Assembly (NCBI GenBank): GCA_021442155.1
Contig: CM038215.1
Location: 5,108,976-5,172,975, forward strand
Origin: Cymbidium sinense
Taxonomy: Eukaryota > Streptophyta > Magnoliopsida > Asparagales > Orchidaceae
Reading direction: 5' to 3'
Length of the DNA: 64,000 nt
The position numbers and the translations under genes are program-made. Below the pieces are notes generated by a model. The model saw only the letters and a list, made by a program, of their open reading frames with translations. It searched no databases and was not told where the DNA came from. Shown piece by piece: positions 37,633-48,996 of the stretch (its first letter is position 1; each line of letters starts with the position of its first letter).

Positions 37633-38467
37633 AGTTTAGTTTCTTTATTTTAATTTAGGTTTTATTGTAGTTTATTTTTAGGTGTTTTATGTTTATTTTT
37701 TTACTTTAGTTTTAATTTTTTTTATTTAGGTTTAATTTTTATTTTTTATTTTTAAGTTTAGGTTGAGGTTTTTATTTTATTTTCTAGGTTTCTGTTTTAG
37801 GTTTTTATTTTAGGTTTATTTTTAGGTTTTAACTTTTAGTTTAGATTTATGTTTATTTTTAGTTTATTTTATTTATTTAGTTTAGGGTTTAGATTTAGTT
37901 TATTTTAGGTTTAGGTTTAGGTTTTATTTATTTTAGTTTAGTTCATTTTAGTTTAGGTTTAGATTTATTTTATTTTTGTTTATTTTAAGTTTAGGTTTTT
38001 TTAGTTTTAGGTTTAGGTTTTATTTTTTAATTATTTATAGGTTTATATTTTTAGTATATTTTATTTTAGGTTTATTTTATTTTTATTTTTCATATAGTTT
38101 ATTTTTAGGTTTATTTTATTTTTAGTTTTACATTTTATATTTTATTTTTAGTTTAGTTTTATTTTTAATTTATTTTATTCAGGTTTAGTTTTAGGTTTTG
38201 TTTAGGATTTTATTATATTTTATTTGTTTATTTTATTTAGGTTTAGGTTTTACCATTTAGTTTATAGGGATCAGTTTATTTTAAAGTTTATTTTTAGGGT
38301 TTAGGGTTTTAGGGTTATTTTATGGTTTAGGTTTTAGGTTTAGGGTGTAGGTTTAGTTTAGTTTATTCATTAGGGTTTAGGTTAGGTTTTATTTATTTAT
38401 TATTTATTTTAGGGTTTTGGGTTTAAGGTTTATGGATTTAGGTTTTAATGGGTTTAGGTTTTGGTTT
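36487..38467. repeat. TTTAGG array with junction at 36,685
   Basis: ATTTATTTAGTTACTT follows the GRP remnant as in other units. The unit junction is at 36,685-36,702 and the TAGTTGAGTTTT marker at 36,871 (186 bp later). The rest is TTTAGG/TTTTATTTT text. Confidence 0.95.
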
Positions 38468-38820
38468 AATAGAACAAATTTATTCAACATTTCTTTCTTG
38501 ATGTCATCAACCAAGAAACACACCAAGTTTTCTAAGACACAAGTAAAAAATAAAATGAGCACGATGCAAATCAAAACCCTATATAACTAGAAGATTAAAG
38601 TAGATGATCTTCGTTTGTCCATTTTATTAGAACCTCTAGAAGGATCCATCATCATATCCTTGATCTTCCTCCCACCACCATGGTTTGTAACCTTCGCCGC
38701 TCCTTTATATAACCATATTGCTTCACCCCTACCTCTATATCCACCCACCTCAGATCCCCACCACCTTACCTCATTTCCAGATCTAGATAGCGATTGATTG
38801 ATGTCTATTTCCCATTCATT
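38468..38820 (-). pseudogene. GRP retropseudogene fragment, copy 8
   Basis: 3' UTR (shortened) plus Gly-rich remnant, ending CCCATTCATTTTAGG. It has several deletions relative to copy 12. A plus-strand open frame across 38,615-38,797 is only the complement of the Gly codons. Confidence 0.75.
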
Positions 38821-39154
38821 TTAGGTTAAAGTTTAGGTTTTAGGGTCTAGATTTATTTTAAATTTATTTAGTTACTTTAGGTTTAGTTTAGGTTAGGGTT
38901 TATGATTTGGTTTAGGTTTTAGGATTTTGGGTTTATGCTTTTTGAGGATTTGAGGTTTAAGTTTAGTTTTAGGTTTAGGTTTAGGTTTGGGTTTAGGGGT
39001 TTAGGTTTAGTGTAGGGTTTTATAGAGTTTAGTGTTTAGTTTTAGGGTTTAGGGTTAGGGTTTTTTATTTTTTTTTATTTTTACGGTTTAAGGTTTAGGG
39101 TATAGGGTTTAAGGTTTAGGTTTTAGGTTATAGTTTAGGGTTTAGGCTTTTTGG
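38821..39154. repeat. TTTAGGG array between GRP copies 8 and 9
   Basis: ATTTATTTAGTTACTTTAGG follows the GRP edge at about 38,866. A stretch GGGTTTTTTATTTTTTTTTA-TTTTTACGG at about 39,058-39,088 also occurs before GRP copy 12 (about 60,383), showing shared descent. Confidence 0.9.
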
Positions 39155-39315
39155 TTTTTTTTATAGGCAACAAATTCAGATTCAACAATTTCATCAACCA
39201 AGTAACACACCAAGTTTTCTAAGACACAAGCGGTGACATAGATAAAAAAATGAGCACACATATAGCAAATCAAAAACCCTAAATAACTAGAACTGTGTCT
39301 ACTATAAACTCACAG
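39155..39315 (-). pseudogene. GRP 3' UTR stub, copy 9
   Basis: Poly(A) stub (39,155-39,162) and 3' UTR up to ACTATAAACTCACAG. Coding sequence is absent; about 30 bp of TTTAGGG follows and then the P0 fragment. Confidence 0.8.
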
Positions 39316-39505
39316 GGTTTGGGGTTTAGGGTTTAGGGTTTATGTTTTAACTCAAATGATTCCATAACAAATAAAAAATTACCAAATGAAATAAGACATT
39401 ATCCTCTAACAACTAGTAAAATAGGATAAAATAAAATGCAATTCTAAAATTCACAAAAATATTATTTTAAAATATGATTTAACTCCCAAATTAGACAAAG
39501 CTTAC
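39316..39505. other. Short TTTAGGG spacer and AT-rich tail of the P0 fragment
   Basis: TTTAGGG repeats to about 39,345, then AT-rich non-repeat sequence that may be the start of an intron of the captured P0 gene. Confidence 0.45.
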
Positions 39506-40080
39506 TCAGCAGGCTCTTCCTTCTTCCACCTCTATAAGTAGTAGAAGAGTAGGAAAAGCATAAGGTATAGTAGCCACATCAAATTTATTAGGTTCCTTCA
39601 AATACTCCTTAACCTTCTCGTCCTACAGGTATGTCTAATCAATGGCAATCATGACGTAATATTTTGTGGATGAACATATGGGCTCGCAAAAGGGTGGGAT
39701 AAGAGAATGCTAGTGATAGAGAAATGATCATTGAAAGGCCTACCGAAAACTTCTCGAAGAGATCATCTTCAGTGAGGTCAAGCACCTCAGGACTAAATGT
39801 CGAACCATCATCATACATAGACTGGATGATAAGGCCATAAGAGAATGGCCTAATCCCCATCTTAGTGAGCAGGCCTCGAGATCCCACCTTATCGCTTTTA
39901 AGCCCAATCAAGGTGATAGTTGTTGATCTTAGTTGATGTTGAGAAAGAAGAAAGAAGTCTATGAATTATCTAGACTAGTGTTGCTTGTAGGAACCACAAC
40001 ATCATAGATGAAACAAGACCAAAATGGCTGAGCATCTTAGTATTTCACAACCACTTAACTTCTTTAAGATCACCTTAAAA
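39506..40080 (-). pseudogene. RPP0: Acidic ribosomal protein P0 (uL10) pseudogene fragment
   Basis: On the minus strand the fragment starts about 40,078 with GDLKEV, continues through [14 protein letters not shown] and TSFF-LNIN (two stops), then an open frame at 39,639-39,911 reading [38 protein letters not shown] and [16 protein letters not shown], and finally VKEYLKEP and KKEEPAE near 39,506. These are the middle and C-terminal parts of the 60S stalk protein P0, which anchors P1/P2 dimers and helps recruit elongation factors. The N-terminal rRNA-binding part and the last acidic ESDDDMGFSLFD-type tail are missing. At the end of the coding part a GTAAG (39,501-39,505 complement) and about 150 bp of AT-rich sequence follow, as if a retained intron. 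Stops and frameshifts show it is non-functional. Confidence 0.88.
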
Positions 40081-40540
40081 AAATTAGCTCAATTTTGTGG
40101 GTTTAGGAGAGGGTTTAAGGGTTAGGTAGGGTTTAGGGTTTAGTGTTTAGGGTTTAGGATTTTTTATGGTTTAGGGTTTAGGGTTATAGGTTTAGTGTTG
40201 TAGGTTTAGGGTTTAAGATTTAAGGTTTTGGTTTTTTTTAAATTAAGTAAACCGGTAGGTTTAGGTTTATTTAGTCTATTTTTTATTTATTTAATTTATA
40301 TTAATTTTTTTATTATTTAGGTTTCATCTTTATTTTAGTATAGTTAGGTTGCTTGATTTAAGTTTATTTATTTTTATTTTAGAGTTTTATTTTAGTTTAT
40401 TTTTTAGGTTTAGGTTTACCTTTTTAGTTGAGTTTTATTTTCATTTTATTTTTTAAGTTTAGGTTTTATTTTTTATTTGTAGGTTTATGTTTAGGTTTTT
40501 ATTTTATTTTCTTAGGTTTAGGTTTTATGTTTTTATAACC
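40081..40540. repeat. TTTAGG array with junction at 40,240
   Basis: TTTAGGG block, unit junction AAATTAAGTAAACCGGTAGG (40,240-40,259, the cleanest example) and the TAGTTGAGTTTT marker at 40,425 (185 bp later). The LINE ORF1 copy A follows. Confidence 0.95.
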
Positions 40541-42524
40541 AACAGATAAAACTAAAAAGCAAAACCTAAAAGATTGGAGAAATTATTTCAAGAAGCTTTG
40601 GAATGAGTAACCCTCAAGTGAGGCATAAATTTGAATTTTTTTCTTTTTCTTCTTGTAAATGTTTTATAACCATGCCCTTTCTCCAAAAAATTTCCATCCA
40701 AAAATGAATCAATATTATTATAAAAGGCATGGGGATCAGTGAAGCTATTAATTTCAAAGAAGAGCATTCAGAATCATCCACAACATTAGACAAAGGAAAG
40801 TCAAATTTAGTGTGCATTTTTGAATCAGAAGTGAAAGGAGTAGAAATTGCTTTATTAAGAAAACAATTATCAATATTTTCACCTTCCAACAACTTCTGAA
40901 GAGTATCCTCCCTTTCTTCATTCATAAAAGAACCAATAGATGGATAATCCATATTTTCAGTACAATCATCATGTAAGGGACTAAAATAAGATTCAAATCC
41001 CTTAAAAACACATAGCATATTACCAAAATTCTAAACATAATTACTAGCCATAGAAAAACCATCATTTTGAACTGATGAGAGAATTATTGCAGGTATCTAA
41101 ATCTTATTTTTTAAAAGAAGGATCACCGATATTAACAAGATTGTCTGGACTAGAAGTTACAATATCAAAAACAATAACATTCTTTTCACCACCATTCTCA
41201 ATCAAAGAAGGAAAAGAAATAGTCTCTTTCCCATGATCTAAAGCAAAGATAGGAGAAAGAGGAACAACATCCAATTGATTAGAAGAAATGGTGTTAGCAT
41301 CAATAATATTCGAACCATCATCATGAAAGGACTTACGCACAACATCCAAACCATTAGAGTTATTAACCACAGCCTCTAAAGTCTTCCCTTTACTAGAATC
41401 ATCAAAAGAGATACTTAGAGCTTTATTATTAGTTAAAAAATTTTTAGAAACATCAAAATAACCTTTCACATTAGACAAATCATCAATTGGTAAAACATTT
41501 TTAGAATATTCAAAAATCTGGTTTTGCAAAACATCAAAATTTTGAAAAACTAATTTTTTCTTTATCCAACTTGATAGAATCATTAGTTTTTTCAATAATT
41601 GAATTCTTACTGGTGATTTTTTTCCTAAGAGATGGATGAGCAATAAAGCATTTAGAAATTTCATCCCCATGAATCTTACAGTGATTACAAAAAATGGGAA
41701 AGCTCTCAAAAACAACTTTCTAAAAATAATTGCATTCTTCGAACCCAATCAAATTTCTTTCGAATATTTTTTAGTAATATCAATCTCTACAAGAATTCTA
41801 ACAACATATGGTCTAGAAGAAGTAGTTGTTGCTTGATCAACTTGCAAAGGCTGACCAAAAATAAACCCAATAGCATAATGAATCTGATGATTAAATAGAT
41901 GAATTAACAAGTTAGGTAAAGAAATCAAAATGCAAATAATAGGAGACTCTTCATTAACATCAAACATAAGTGTTTAATTAAAAACATAGTAAGAATGCTA
42001 GAAAAATTTCTACCGTAATCAAGGTCATTAGAAAGTTTAATTAGAACATGCCTTGCATCAGTCAGCCCAATAGAAAAATAACCAGATAAATTTAATCTAT
42101 GAAAAAATAGAACAAATTTCTTCCATCTTTGGTCGTTTAAATGATAACTTTCCAATCAAAGAAAAAGCAAAAGGCTAAGCTAATCTTTCAATATGCTCAT
42201 CTAAAATCATAACTGTTAGAGTACCTTTAAAAGTAGTATGAAGAAATTTCAAAGAAGGCTCGGTGGAGGAATCTTACTAGCTAAAGCCTAATTGAAAGAT
42301 TTAGTAACAACAGGTAATTTAGAGGTAGGATTACCCAAAAAATCTGTTGCCCTAGTGGTATCCATAGGCACATCGGATTTACACAATTGATTTGAATATG
42401 TCGACACCATGAGTCACGGTGCCATAATAAGAACATGTCAAGATCAGCCTGCAACAATCAGGGAATCCAAGAGAAAGCACTCAAAACTCACCAAGAATGA
42501 GATGGATCCCAAAATCCCAAATAA
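40541..42524 (-). mobile_element. LINE-like ORF1 element, copy A (DUF4283 plus zinc knuckle, decayed)
   Basis: Read from 42,524 leftwards: a leader, then a DUF4283-type region (SGYFSIGLTDARHVLIKLSN, MFDVNEESPII, PNLLIHLFNHQIHYAIGFIF, PYVVRILVEIDITKKY; about 42,150-41,750), then a zinc knuckle FCNHCKIHGDEISKCF (about 41,640-41,690; Asp replaces the His ligand), then an acidic/Asn-Ser-rich C-terminal region, open at 41,104-41,748 and 40,614-41,018. This is the nucleic-acid-binding ORF1 (gag-like) protein of plant L1-type LINEs, which coats element RNA. Stops and shifts (about 41,725, 41,600, 41,100) break it. No endonuclease or RT follows; the element stops about 70 bp after ORF1 at array sequence. 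Confidence 0.85.
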
Positions 42525-43645
42525 TAGGTTTAGTTTAGTTTTAGGGTTTATGTTTTATTAGTTATTATTATGTTTTATTAGTTTAGTTATTAGTTTATTA
42601 TTTTATGTTTATTTTTAGTTAGTTTAGTTTTAGTTAGGTTATTAGTTATAGTTATAGTTATTATTATCATAGGTTATTTTAGTGGGGAGGGTTTAGGTTT
42701 AGTTTATTAGTTTATTTTAGTTTAGTTTTAGTTTTTTATTAGTTATTAAAGTTAGTTATTTTGTTTAGTTAGTTATTATTAGTTTATGGTTTTATTATTA
42801 GATTATTATTATTTTAGTTTATTTATTTATTTAGGGTTTAGGGTAATTATTTAGTTATTTATTAATTAGTTTATTATTTGTTTTAATATTAGTTTATTAG
42901 TTTAGTTAGTTATTATTATATTTTATTATTTTTTTATTAGAATTATTAGTTAGTTTTATTATTATTATTATTATCATTATTATTTTTTTTTAGATTTATT
43001 ATTTGTTATTTAGTTTAGTTATTTAGTTAGTTTTGTTTTATTTAGTTATTAGTTATTAGTTTATTAATTAGTTTATTTTTAGTTAAGTGTTTATTATTAG
43101 TTTATTATTAATTATTAGTTAGTTTACTAGGTTTAGTTATTATGTTTATTTATTATTAGTTTTTTTTATGGATTCTTAATAGGTTTAGGATTTAGTTATA
43201 AATTAGCTATTGTTATATTATTAATTATTATTATAAGATTAATAGTTTAGTTTTAGTGTTTATTATTTATTGTGGGTTTAGGATAATTTAGTAATTAGTT
43301 TAATTATTATTTAGTTTTTTTTAGTTTTTTTATTAGTTTATTAGTTTATTTATTATTAATTTTTTATTTATTTATTATTAGTTTTATTTAGTTTATTATT
43401 AATATTAGCAATTTATTAGTAATTATTAAAATTATAGTTTATTATTTATTAGTTTATTAGTTTAATTAGTTAGTTATTAGTTAGTTTTAGTTTAATTTTT
43501 TTATTAGTTTTTTAGTTGTTATTTAGTTACTATTATTAGTTTTATTATAATTATTAGATATTTTACTCAGTTTATTGTTATTAGTTTTATTATTATTTGT
43601 TTATTAATTTAGGTTTAGGGGTTTAGTGTTTAGTTTATTTATTTA

Positions 43646-43689
<44 letters not shown>

Positions 43690-43932
43690 GTTTTAGATAG
43701 TTTAGTTATTTGTTATCTATTTTGTTAGTTTGGTTATTATTAGTTTTATTAGGTAGTTTTTATTTAGTTTTTATTATTTATTAGTTTAGATAGTTTAGTG
43801 TTTAATTTAGTTTAGTTTTAGATTTTTATTATTTAGTTTATTATTATTGTTAATTTATTTTAGTTAGTTTTTATGTTATTTGGTTTTATTATTATTTAGT
43901 GTTCTTTTAGTTATTATTAGTTTTTAGTTTAG

Positions 43933-43970
<38 letters not shown>

Positions 43971-44680
43971 GTTATTAGTTAATTATTAGTTAGTTAATTA
44001 GTTTATTATTATTAGTTAATTTATTAGGTTTTTTATTTATTAGGTTTATATATTTATTTATATTTTATTTATTATTTAGTTTTATTATTAGTTTGTGTTT
44101 TATTATTATTATTTTTAGTTATTATTATTTAGTTTAGTTATTATTTTTTTGTGTAGTTATTATAGTTATTTAGTTTTAGTTTATTAGTTTTATTATTTTT
44201 ATTAGTTTTATTATAGTTATTATTTAGTTTTAATTGGTTTATTAGTTTAGTATTATAGTTTAGTTATTAGTTATATTATTATTATTTTTTAGATATTTAG
44301 TTATTTTATTAGTTTTAGTTTATTAATTACTAGTTTTAGTTTATTAGTTTAATTATTATTTATTAGTTTAGTTTATTAGTTAGTATCTAGTTAGTATGTT
44401 TAGGGTAGTAATAGTAGTTATTATTAGATTTTATTTATTAGGGTCCCATTGGGTTAGTTTATTAATTTAGTTTTAGTTATTAGTTTAGGTTTAATTTAGT
44501 TTTATTTATTTTATTAGTTTAGTTTATTTTTAGTTATTCATGGTGTTTTGTTTATGTTTATTAGTTTGTTTATTAGAAGTTTTTTTATTATTATTTTTAG
44601 TTTAAGTCTTTAGTTTTATTAGTTTTATTATTATTAGTTTATTATTAGTTTTACATTAATTTCATATATTAGTTTATTTA
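42525..44680. repeat. TTATTA/TTAGTTTA-rich satellite array, copy A
   Basis: About 2.1 kb of TTAGTTATTATTAGTTTATTA text, almost without C on this strand, with a (TTA)14 run at 43,648-43,690. It starts immediately beyond the 5' end of LINE copy A. It is related in composition to TTTAG repeats but differs from the TTTAGG arrays. No genes. Confidence 0.9.
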
Positions 44681-44812
44681 GGGTTTAGGTGGTGGTAGGT
44701 CAGTGGTTTGGGTAGTGTAGGTTTGGGTAAGTTAGGGTTTAGCATTTAGGGTTGTGGGTTATTTTTTTAAATTTTAAATTTTTTTTTAATTTTGAGGGTT
44801 TAGGGTTTATGA
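44681..44812. repeat. TTTAGGG array before GRP copy 10
   Basis: A short TTTAGGG-like block with a T/A-rich ATTTTTTTAAATTTT stretch before the GRP poly(A) stub. Confidence 0.85.
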
Positions 44813-45254
44813 TTTTTTTTAATAGAGAATAAATTGAGATTCAACATTTGTTCTTTTTGATTTCATCGACCAAGTAACAAACCAAGTTCTCTAAAACACA
44901 AGTTAAATAAAAATGAGCACCCACAGAGCAAATGAAAACCCAAGATAAGTAGAACCATCTCTACTATAAAGAAATAGTTTCAAGCAATGAGAATGGTCGT
45001 TTCTGAGCTCATCGAACCACCTTAGCCTCTCAAGTAGGATCCAACATTATATCCATCTCTATCTCCGCCACCAAAGGTCGTAACCTCTCCTCCTCTTGCT
45101 TCCATAACCACCACGCTTCACCACCACCTCCATATCCATCAAGCACTCAGATCCCTCACCACCACTGATAATCACTACCCGCTCTCCACCACCAGATATG
45201 GATTGAGCCTGGTTGATGGTGATGTTCCTACTGTCAAGGTTCTACCCATTCTTT
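44813..45254 (-). pseudogene. GRP retropseudogene fragment, copy 10
   Basis: Poly(A) stub (44,813-44,820), 3' UTR, Gly-rich coding remnant and the conserved INQAQS-like edge, ending CTACCCATTCTTTG. Frame broken by indels. It belongs to the duplicated module LINE ORF1 - TTATTA array - GRP. Confidence 0.8.
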
Positions 45255-46572
45255 GAATTTATGTTTAGGCTTAAGTTATTTAGGTTTTAGGGTTTAGGTT
45301 TATTTTTAAATTTATTTAGTTACTTTAAGTTTAGGTTTAGGATTTGGGGATTAGGGTTTAGGGTTTGGGATTTAGGGTTTAGGGTTTACGATTTAGGGTT
45401 TAGCATTTAGGATTTAGGGATTACGGTTTAGTGTTTAGGGTTTAGTCTTTTGTGGAGTTAGCTTTTAGGTTTAGGGTTAGAGGGTTTAGGGAGGGTTTAG
45501 GGTTTAGAGTCATGGTTTTGGGTTTAGGGTTTTAAAGTTTAGGGTCAAGTAGTGGTAGGTTGTATGCTTAGGTTTATTTGATTAGGGTTTAGGATGTTTA
45601 GGGTTGGGTCAGGGTTAGTTTATGGTTTAGGGTTTAGGTTTAGGGTCCATGATTTAGTAGGGTTTAGGTGGGGGATTAGTGTTTTTTAATTAAGCAAACC
45701 CAGGTTTAGGTTTATCTAGTTTATTTAGTTTATTTATTATTTATTTTAGTTTTTTTATTCAAGTTTATTTCTCCTTTCTATTTAGTTTAGTTTATTTATT
45801 TTAAGTTTATTTATTTTAGTTTGGGTTTTTTATTTTAGTTTATTTTCTAGGTTTAAGTTTAGGTTTATGTTTTTTTTAGTTTTGTTTTATTTTTTATTTA
45901 CTTTAAGATTAGGTTTTATTTTTATTTTAGGTTTATAGTTTTAGGATTAAGTTTATTTTTAGTTTATTTTATTTGTTTAGGTTAGGGTTTTGGTTTCTAT
46001 TTTAGGTTTAGTTCTTTTATTTTAAGGTTAAGGTATTTTTATTTTTTATTTTTTTAGGTTTTATTTAGTTTTATTTTTTTATTTTATTTTATATTTTAGG
46101 TTTATTTTATTTTTATTTTTATGTTTAGTTTTATTTTATTTATGTTTTTAATTTTAGGCTTAATTTATGTTTTAGTTTAGTTTAGATTTTATTTATTTTA
46201 TTTTATTTTTATGTTTAGGTTTAGGTTTTAGTCGTGTTTATTATATATATTTTATTTTATTTAGGTTTTTTATTTATTTATTTTAATTTTAGGAATTAGT
46301 TTATGTTTAGGTTTTTGTTTTAGGTTTTGTGGGTTTTAGGGTTTAGGGTTTGTGTTTAGTGTTTATTGTGGTTGTAGTTTTAGGTTTAAGTTTTTTGGGT
46401 TTAGGGTTTATGGTTTAGAGTTTTAGGGTTTAGGGATTAGGTTTAGGGTTTTAGGATTTAGGGTTTAGGGTTTAGGGAACATGGTTTAGTATTAATTTTA
46501 GGGTTAGGGCTTTTTATTTAGTTATTTATTTTTAAATTAAGTAAACTCATAAGTTTAGGTTTATTTAGTTTA
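45255..46572. repeat. TTTAGG array with junctions at 45,686 and 46,533
   Basis: ATTTATTTAGTTACTTTAAG follows the GRP edge. Unit junctions at 45,686-45,705 and 46,533-46,555. The second is cut about 20 bp later by the 5'-truncated Tat copy 2. Confidence 0.95.
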
Positions 46573-46599
46573 GGATTATACATAGAACAATAGGTCATT

Positions 46600-46912
46600 T
46601 ATGAAGCCAAGAAACTAATCTATGTTGGCTTCATCTAAGATGAAAATACCACCGTAGTACTTCATCCCAATTAAGAAAAGAATGGAAATTCACATATGCA
46701 TCAATTTTAGATTTAAATAAGGCATGTCCAAAAGACTATTTCCACTACCAATCTCAGAGTTCATTTTGGACATTGCCTCATCTCATGCAGTCTTCTCTTT
46801 CATAGATTGCTCATCTAGATATAATCAAATAAAGATGGCCCTTGAAGATGAAAGAAACACTATTTTTAGAACCCCAATCAAAATCAATTGCTATGAGGTC
46901 GACACTACATAA
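46600..46912 (+). pseudogene. Tat reverse transcriptase fragment, copy 2
   Basis: Only the fingers/palm start remains: DYFPLPISEF-type text, AVFSFIDCSSRYNQIKMALE and DERNTIFRTPIK, open at 46,724-46,912. It stops at the deletion junction before motif C. Confidence 0.8.
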
Positions 46913-47146
46913 ATCTCATAAGGTAGACTTAATCTCTAGGATCAATCCACTATAATATCTCATGACACGCCTATCTATCCGATGGTTGGCAATCCCTAAT
47001 CTCTCATATAGTTTGGCTTTTACCTTTGTACACTCCGTGAAAGGACAAGCACCAATATTTCTTAGCGACACCCACTTCTTAAGTCTTCGCTTAGTGATGA
47101 TCTCCCCGATGAACAAATCATGAACTTATAGGATACTAGCATTAAC
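46913..47146 (+). pseudogene. Tat RNase H remnant, copy 2
   Basis: Corresponds to copy 1 21,296-21,560 (the part reading CACTATARTATCTCMTGACA and GAAAGGACAAGCACYA). Frames are broken and only the C-terminal KGQAP-type edge is recognisable. Confidence 0.6.
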
Positions 47147-47760
47147 TGGTGGGAGATGTACTTTGATGGTGCAGATTCCTCTCAAAGAGGAGAAGAATCA
47201 TAATATACTATTCTAGAGAAGGTAGGAGTAGGAATAGTTCTCTTAACTCTGGAGCACGATGTGATGAGATTCTTGCACCAACAACAAAGCCAAATATGAG
47301 GCTTTAATTATCGATCTAGAGTTAGCCATTACTCTAAGCATCCAAAACATCAAGATCTTCAGGGATTCTCAGCTAGTCATTAACCAAATCGTTGGGTCCC
47401 ATAAGGTTATAAAGCCTAAGCTCTATCACTACCATAAGTTCACCATGGAGTTGTTAGCCCAAATCCCAGAGGTTATCATTTATAAGATTTTTCGAGGAGA
47501 GAATGTCGTAGTGTATGCTTTAGCCAAGCTTGCTAAAGAGTTGACATGTTTGGAGGATGAGTCCATATCAATAAAGGTCAAAAATAGACATGTCTTATCC
47601 CTTATTGATATTGAACTCATCAAAATGTACTCTCTTGAAGGGGAGGTTTCCATTGCCAAGAAGGATGAGGAGTTCGATTCGAGGCAACCATTCATGGATT
47701 ACCTAAATAAAGGAAAACTATCTCAAGAGAAGTCTCAAGATCATCAGATGAAGCAGAGAG
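47147..47760 (+). pseudogene. Tat archaeal-type RNase H (aRH), copy 2
   Basis: WWEMYFDGADSSQRG with the catalytic Asp opens the domain, then YEALIIDLELAITLSI, FRDSQLVINQIVG (Asp block), MELLAQIPEVIIYKI and NVVVYALAKLAKEL, where Tyr replaces the usual final catalytic Asp. The open frame 47,445-47,831 covers the second half. It is better preserved than copy 1 and makes the Tat assignment secure. Confidence 0.85.
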
Positions 47761-48900
47761 AATTTCCTATGCTCTTGTGGATGGTGTCTTCTACCGGAGA
47801 TCTTTTGATCATATGTGGTTATGTTGTTTAGACAAGTACGAAGCCCGTAAGATCGTGACTGAGGTACACTTAGGATTATGTGGAGCCAACCAATCCAGTG
47901 CAAAGATGAAAGCCAAGATGAAGAGACTAGGATACTACTTGCCATTGATGATCAAATATTGCATGGATATGGCTAGGCTATGCCACCAATGTCAAATACA
48001 CGGTGTGGTCCTACACCAACCACCAAGCATTCTACATCTTACATTGGCCTCATGATTATTCGACTATTGGGGTACTGACATAGTGGGTTCGATTCCTCAT
48101 TCTTTTAAGCATCATCGGTTCATCTTAGCTACTAGTGACTACTTTTATAAATGGGCAAAGCGCTTAGAGAGAGGTCATAGTCAAAGATGTGCTAATTTTT
48201 TAGGAACCATATCATATATAGGTTCAGAGTGACTCGATGAATTGTATCTAATAATGGTAGTGCATTCAAGAGAACTAAGATCGACAACTTTGAGTTAGAG
48301 ATACAACATAGATTGGAGATATTCTACCATCAATTACCCGAGGGCAAAGGGCTTAGCAAAAGCCTTCAACAAAGCTCTCATCCAAAACTAAGAAGACTCT
48401 GACAACAACAAGATAATGGTATGAGCTTAGTTGAAGCCTTGTGGGCTACCGCACCACATATAGAACTCCTCTCTCTCCTTAGTGTAGGAGTCAAAAGCCA
48501 TTCTACCATTAGAAGACTAACTCCTATCATTAAGGATAGCTGTGGGTAGTAAGATCACAAAAGAGCATAATGCCAAGTTGCAATTAGAAGAGCTCAAAAG
48601 TTTTAGAGGAGAGACGCTAGTAGGCAAGCCAAAATCTCGAGTTCTACAAATGAGTCAAGCTCACAATAAGTTGGTCCGTCCTAGAGCTTTTCAAGTAGGA
48701 GAGCTTATTTTAGTTCTAAGGAGACCAATTATTTCTTGACTTATGATGGGAGGCAAGTTTGAACCCACTTGGGAAGGCACTTTTATCATAGAGAAGGCCT
48801 ACCAAAGAGGATCTTATCAACTTATTAGTCATAAAAAAGAGTGTCCAATGCTTCCAATCAATGGGATCTACTTAAAAAATATTATAAATCATGTTTGAAA
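47761..48900 (+). pseudogene. Tat integrase, copy 2
   Basis: The zinc-binding part is open at 47,777-48,055 (EVHLGLCGANQSSAKMKAK, then CHQCQIHGVVLHQPP). The core is broken. First Asp present (GTDIVG, about 48,072), second changed to Asn (VSNNGSAF, about 48,245), third Glu changed to Lys (GLAKAF, about 48,350). C-terminal text AHNKLVRPRAFQVGELILVL and MGGKFEPTWEGTF is clear. Catalytically dead even apart from stops. Confidence 0.85.
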
Positions 48901-48996
48901 ATAATTATCATCAATGAAAATTCCATTTTGAATTCAATCTCTTCCATGTTGAAAGTATTCTTATTTGCAAATATGCCACGATTTGTTTAAGGTAGG

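Noticed and set aside
38615..38797. Plus-strand frame rich in His/Pro/Ser
   Set aside because: Complement of the Gly-rich GRP codons. The same applies to the plus-strand frame at 60,674-60,982.
43648..43690. CRISPR-like or other spaced repeat
   Set aside because: It is a plain (TTA)n microsatellite within a TTATTA satellite; no spacers.
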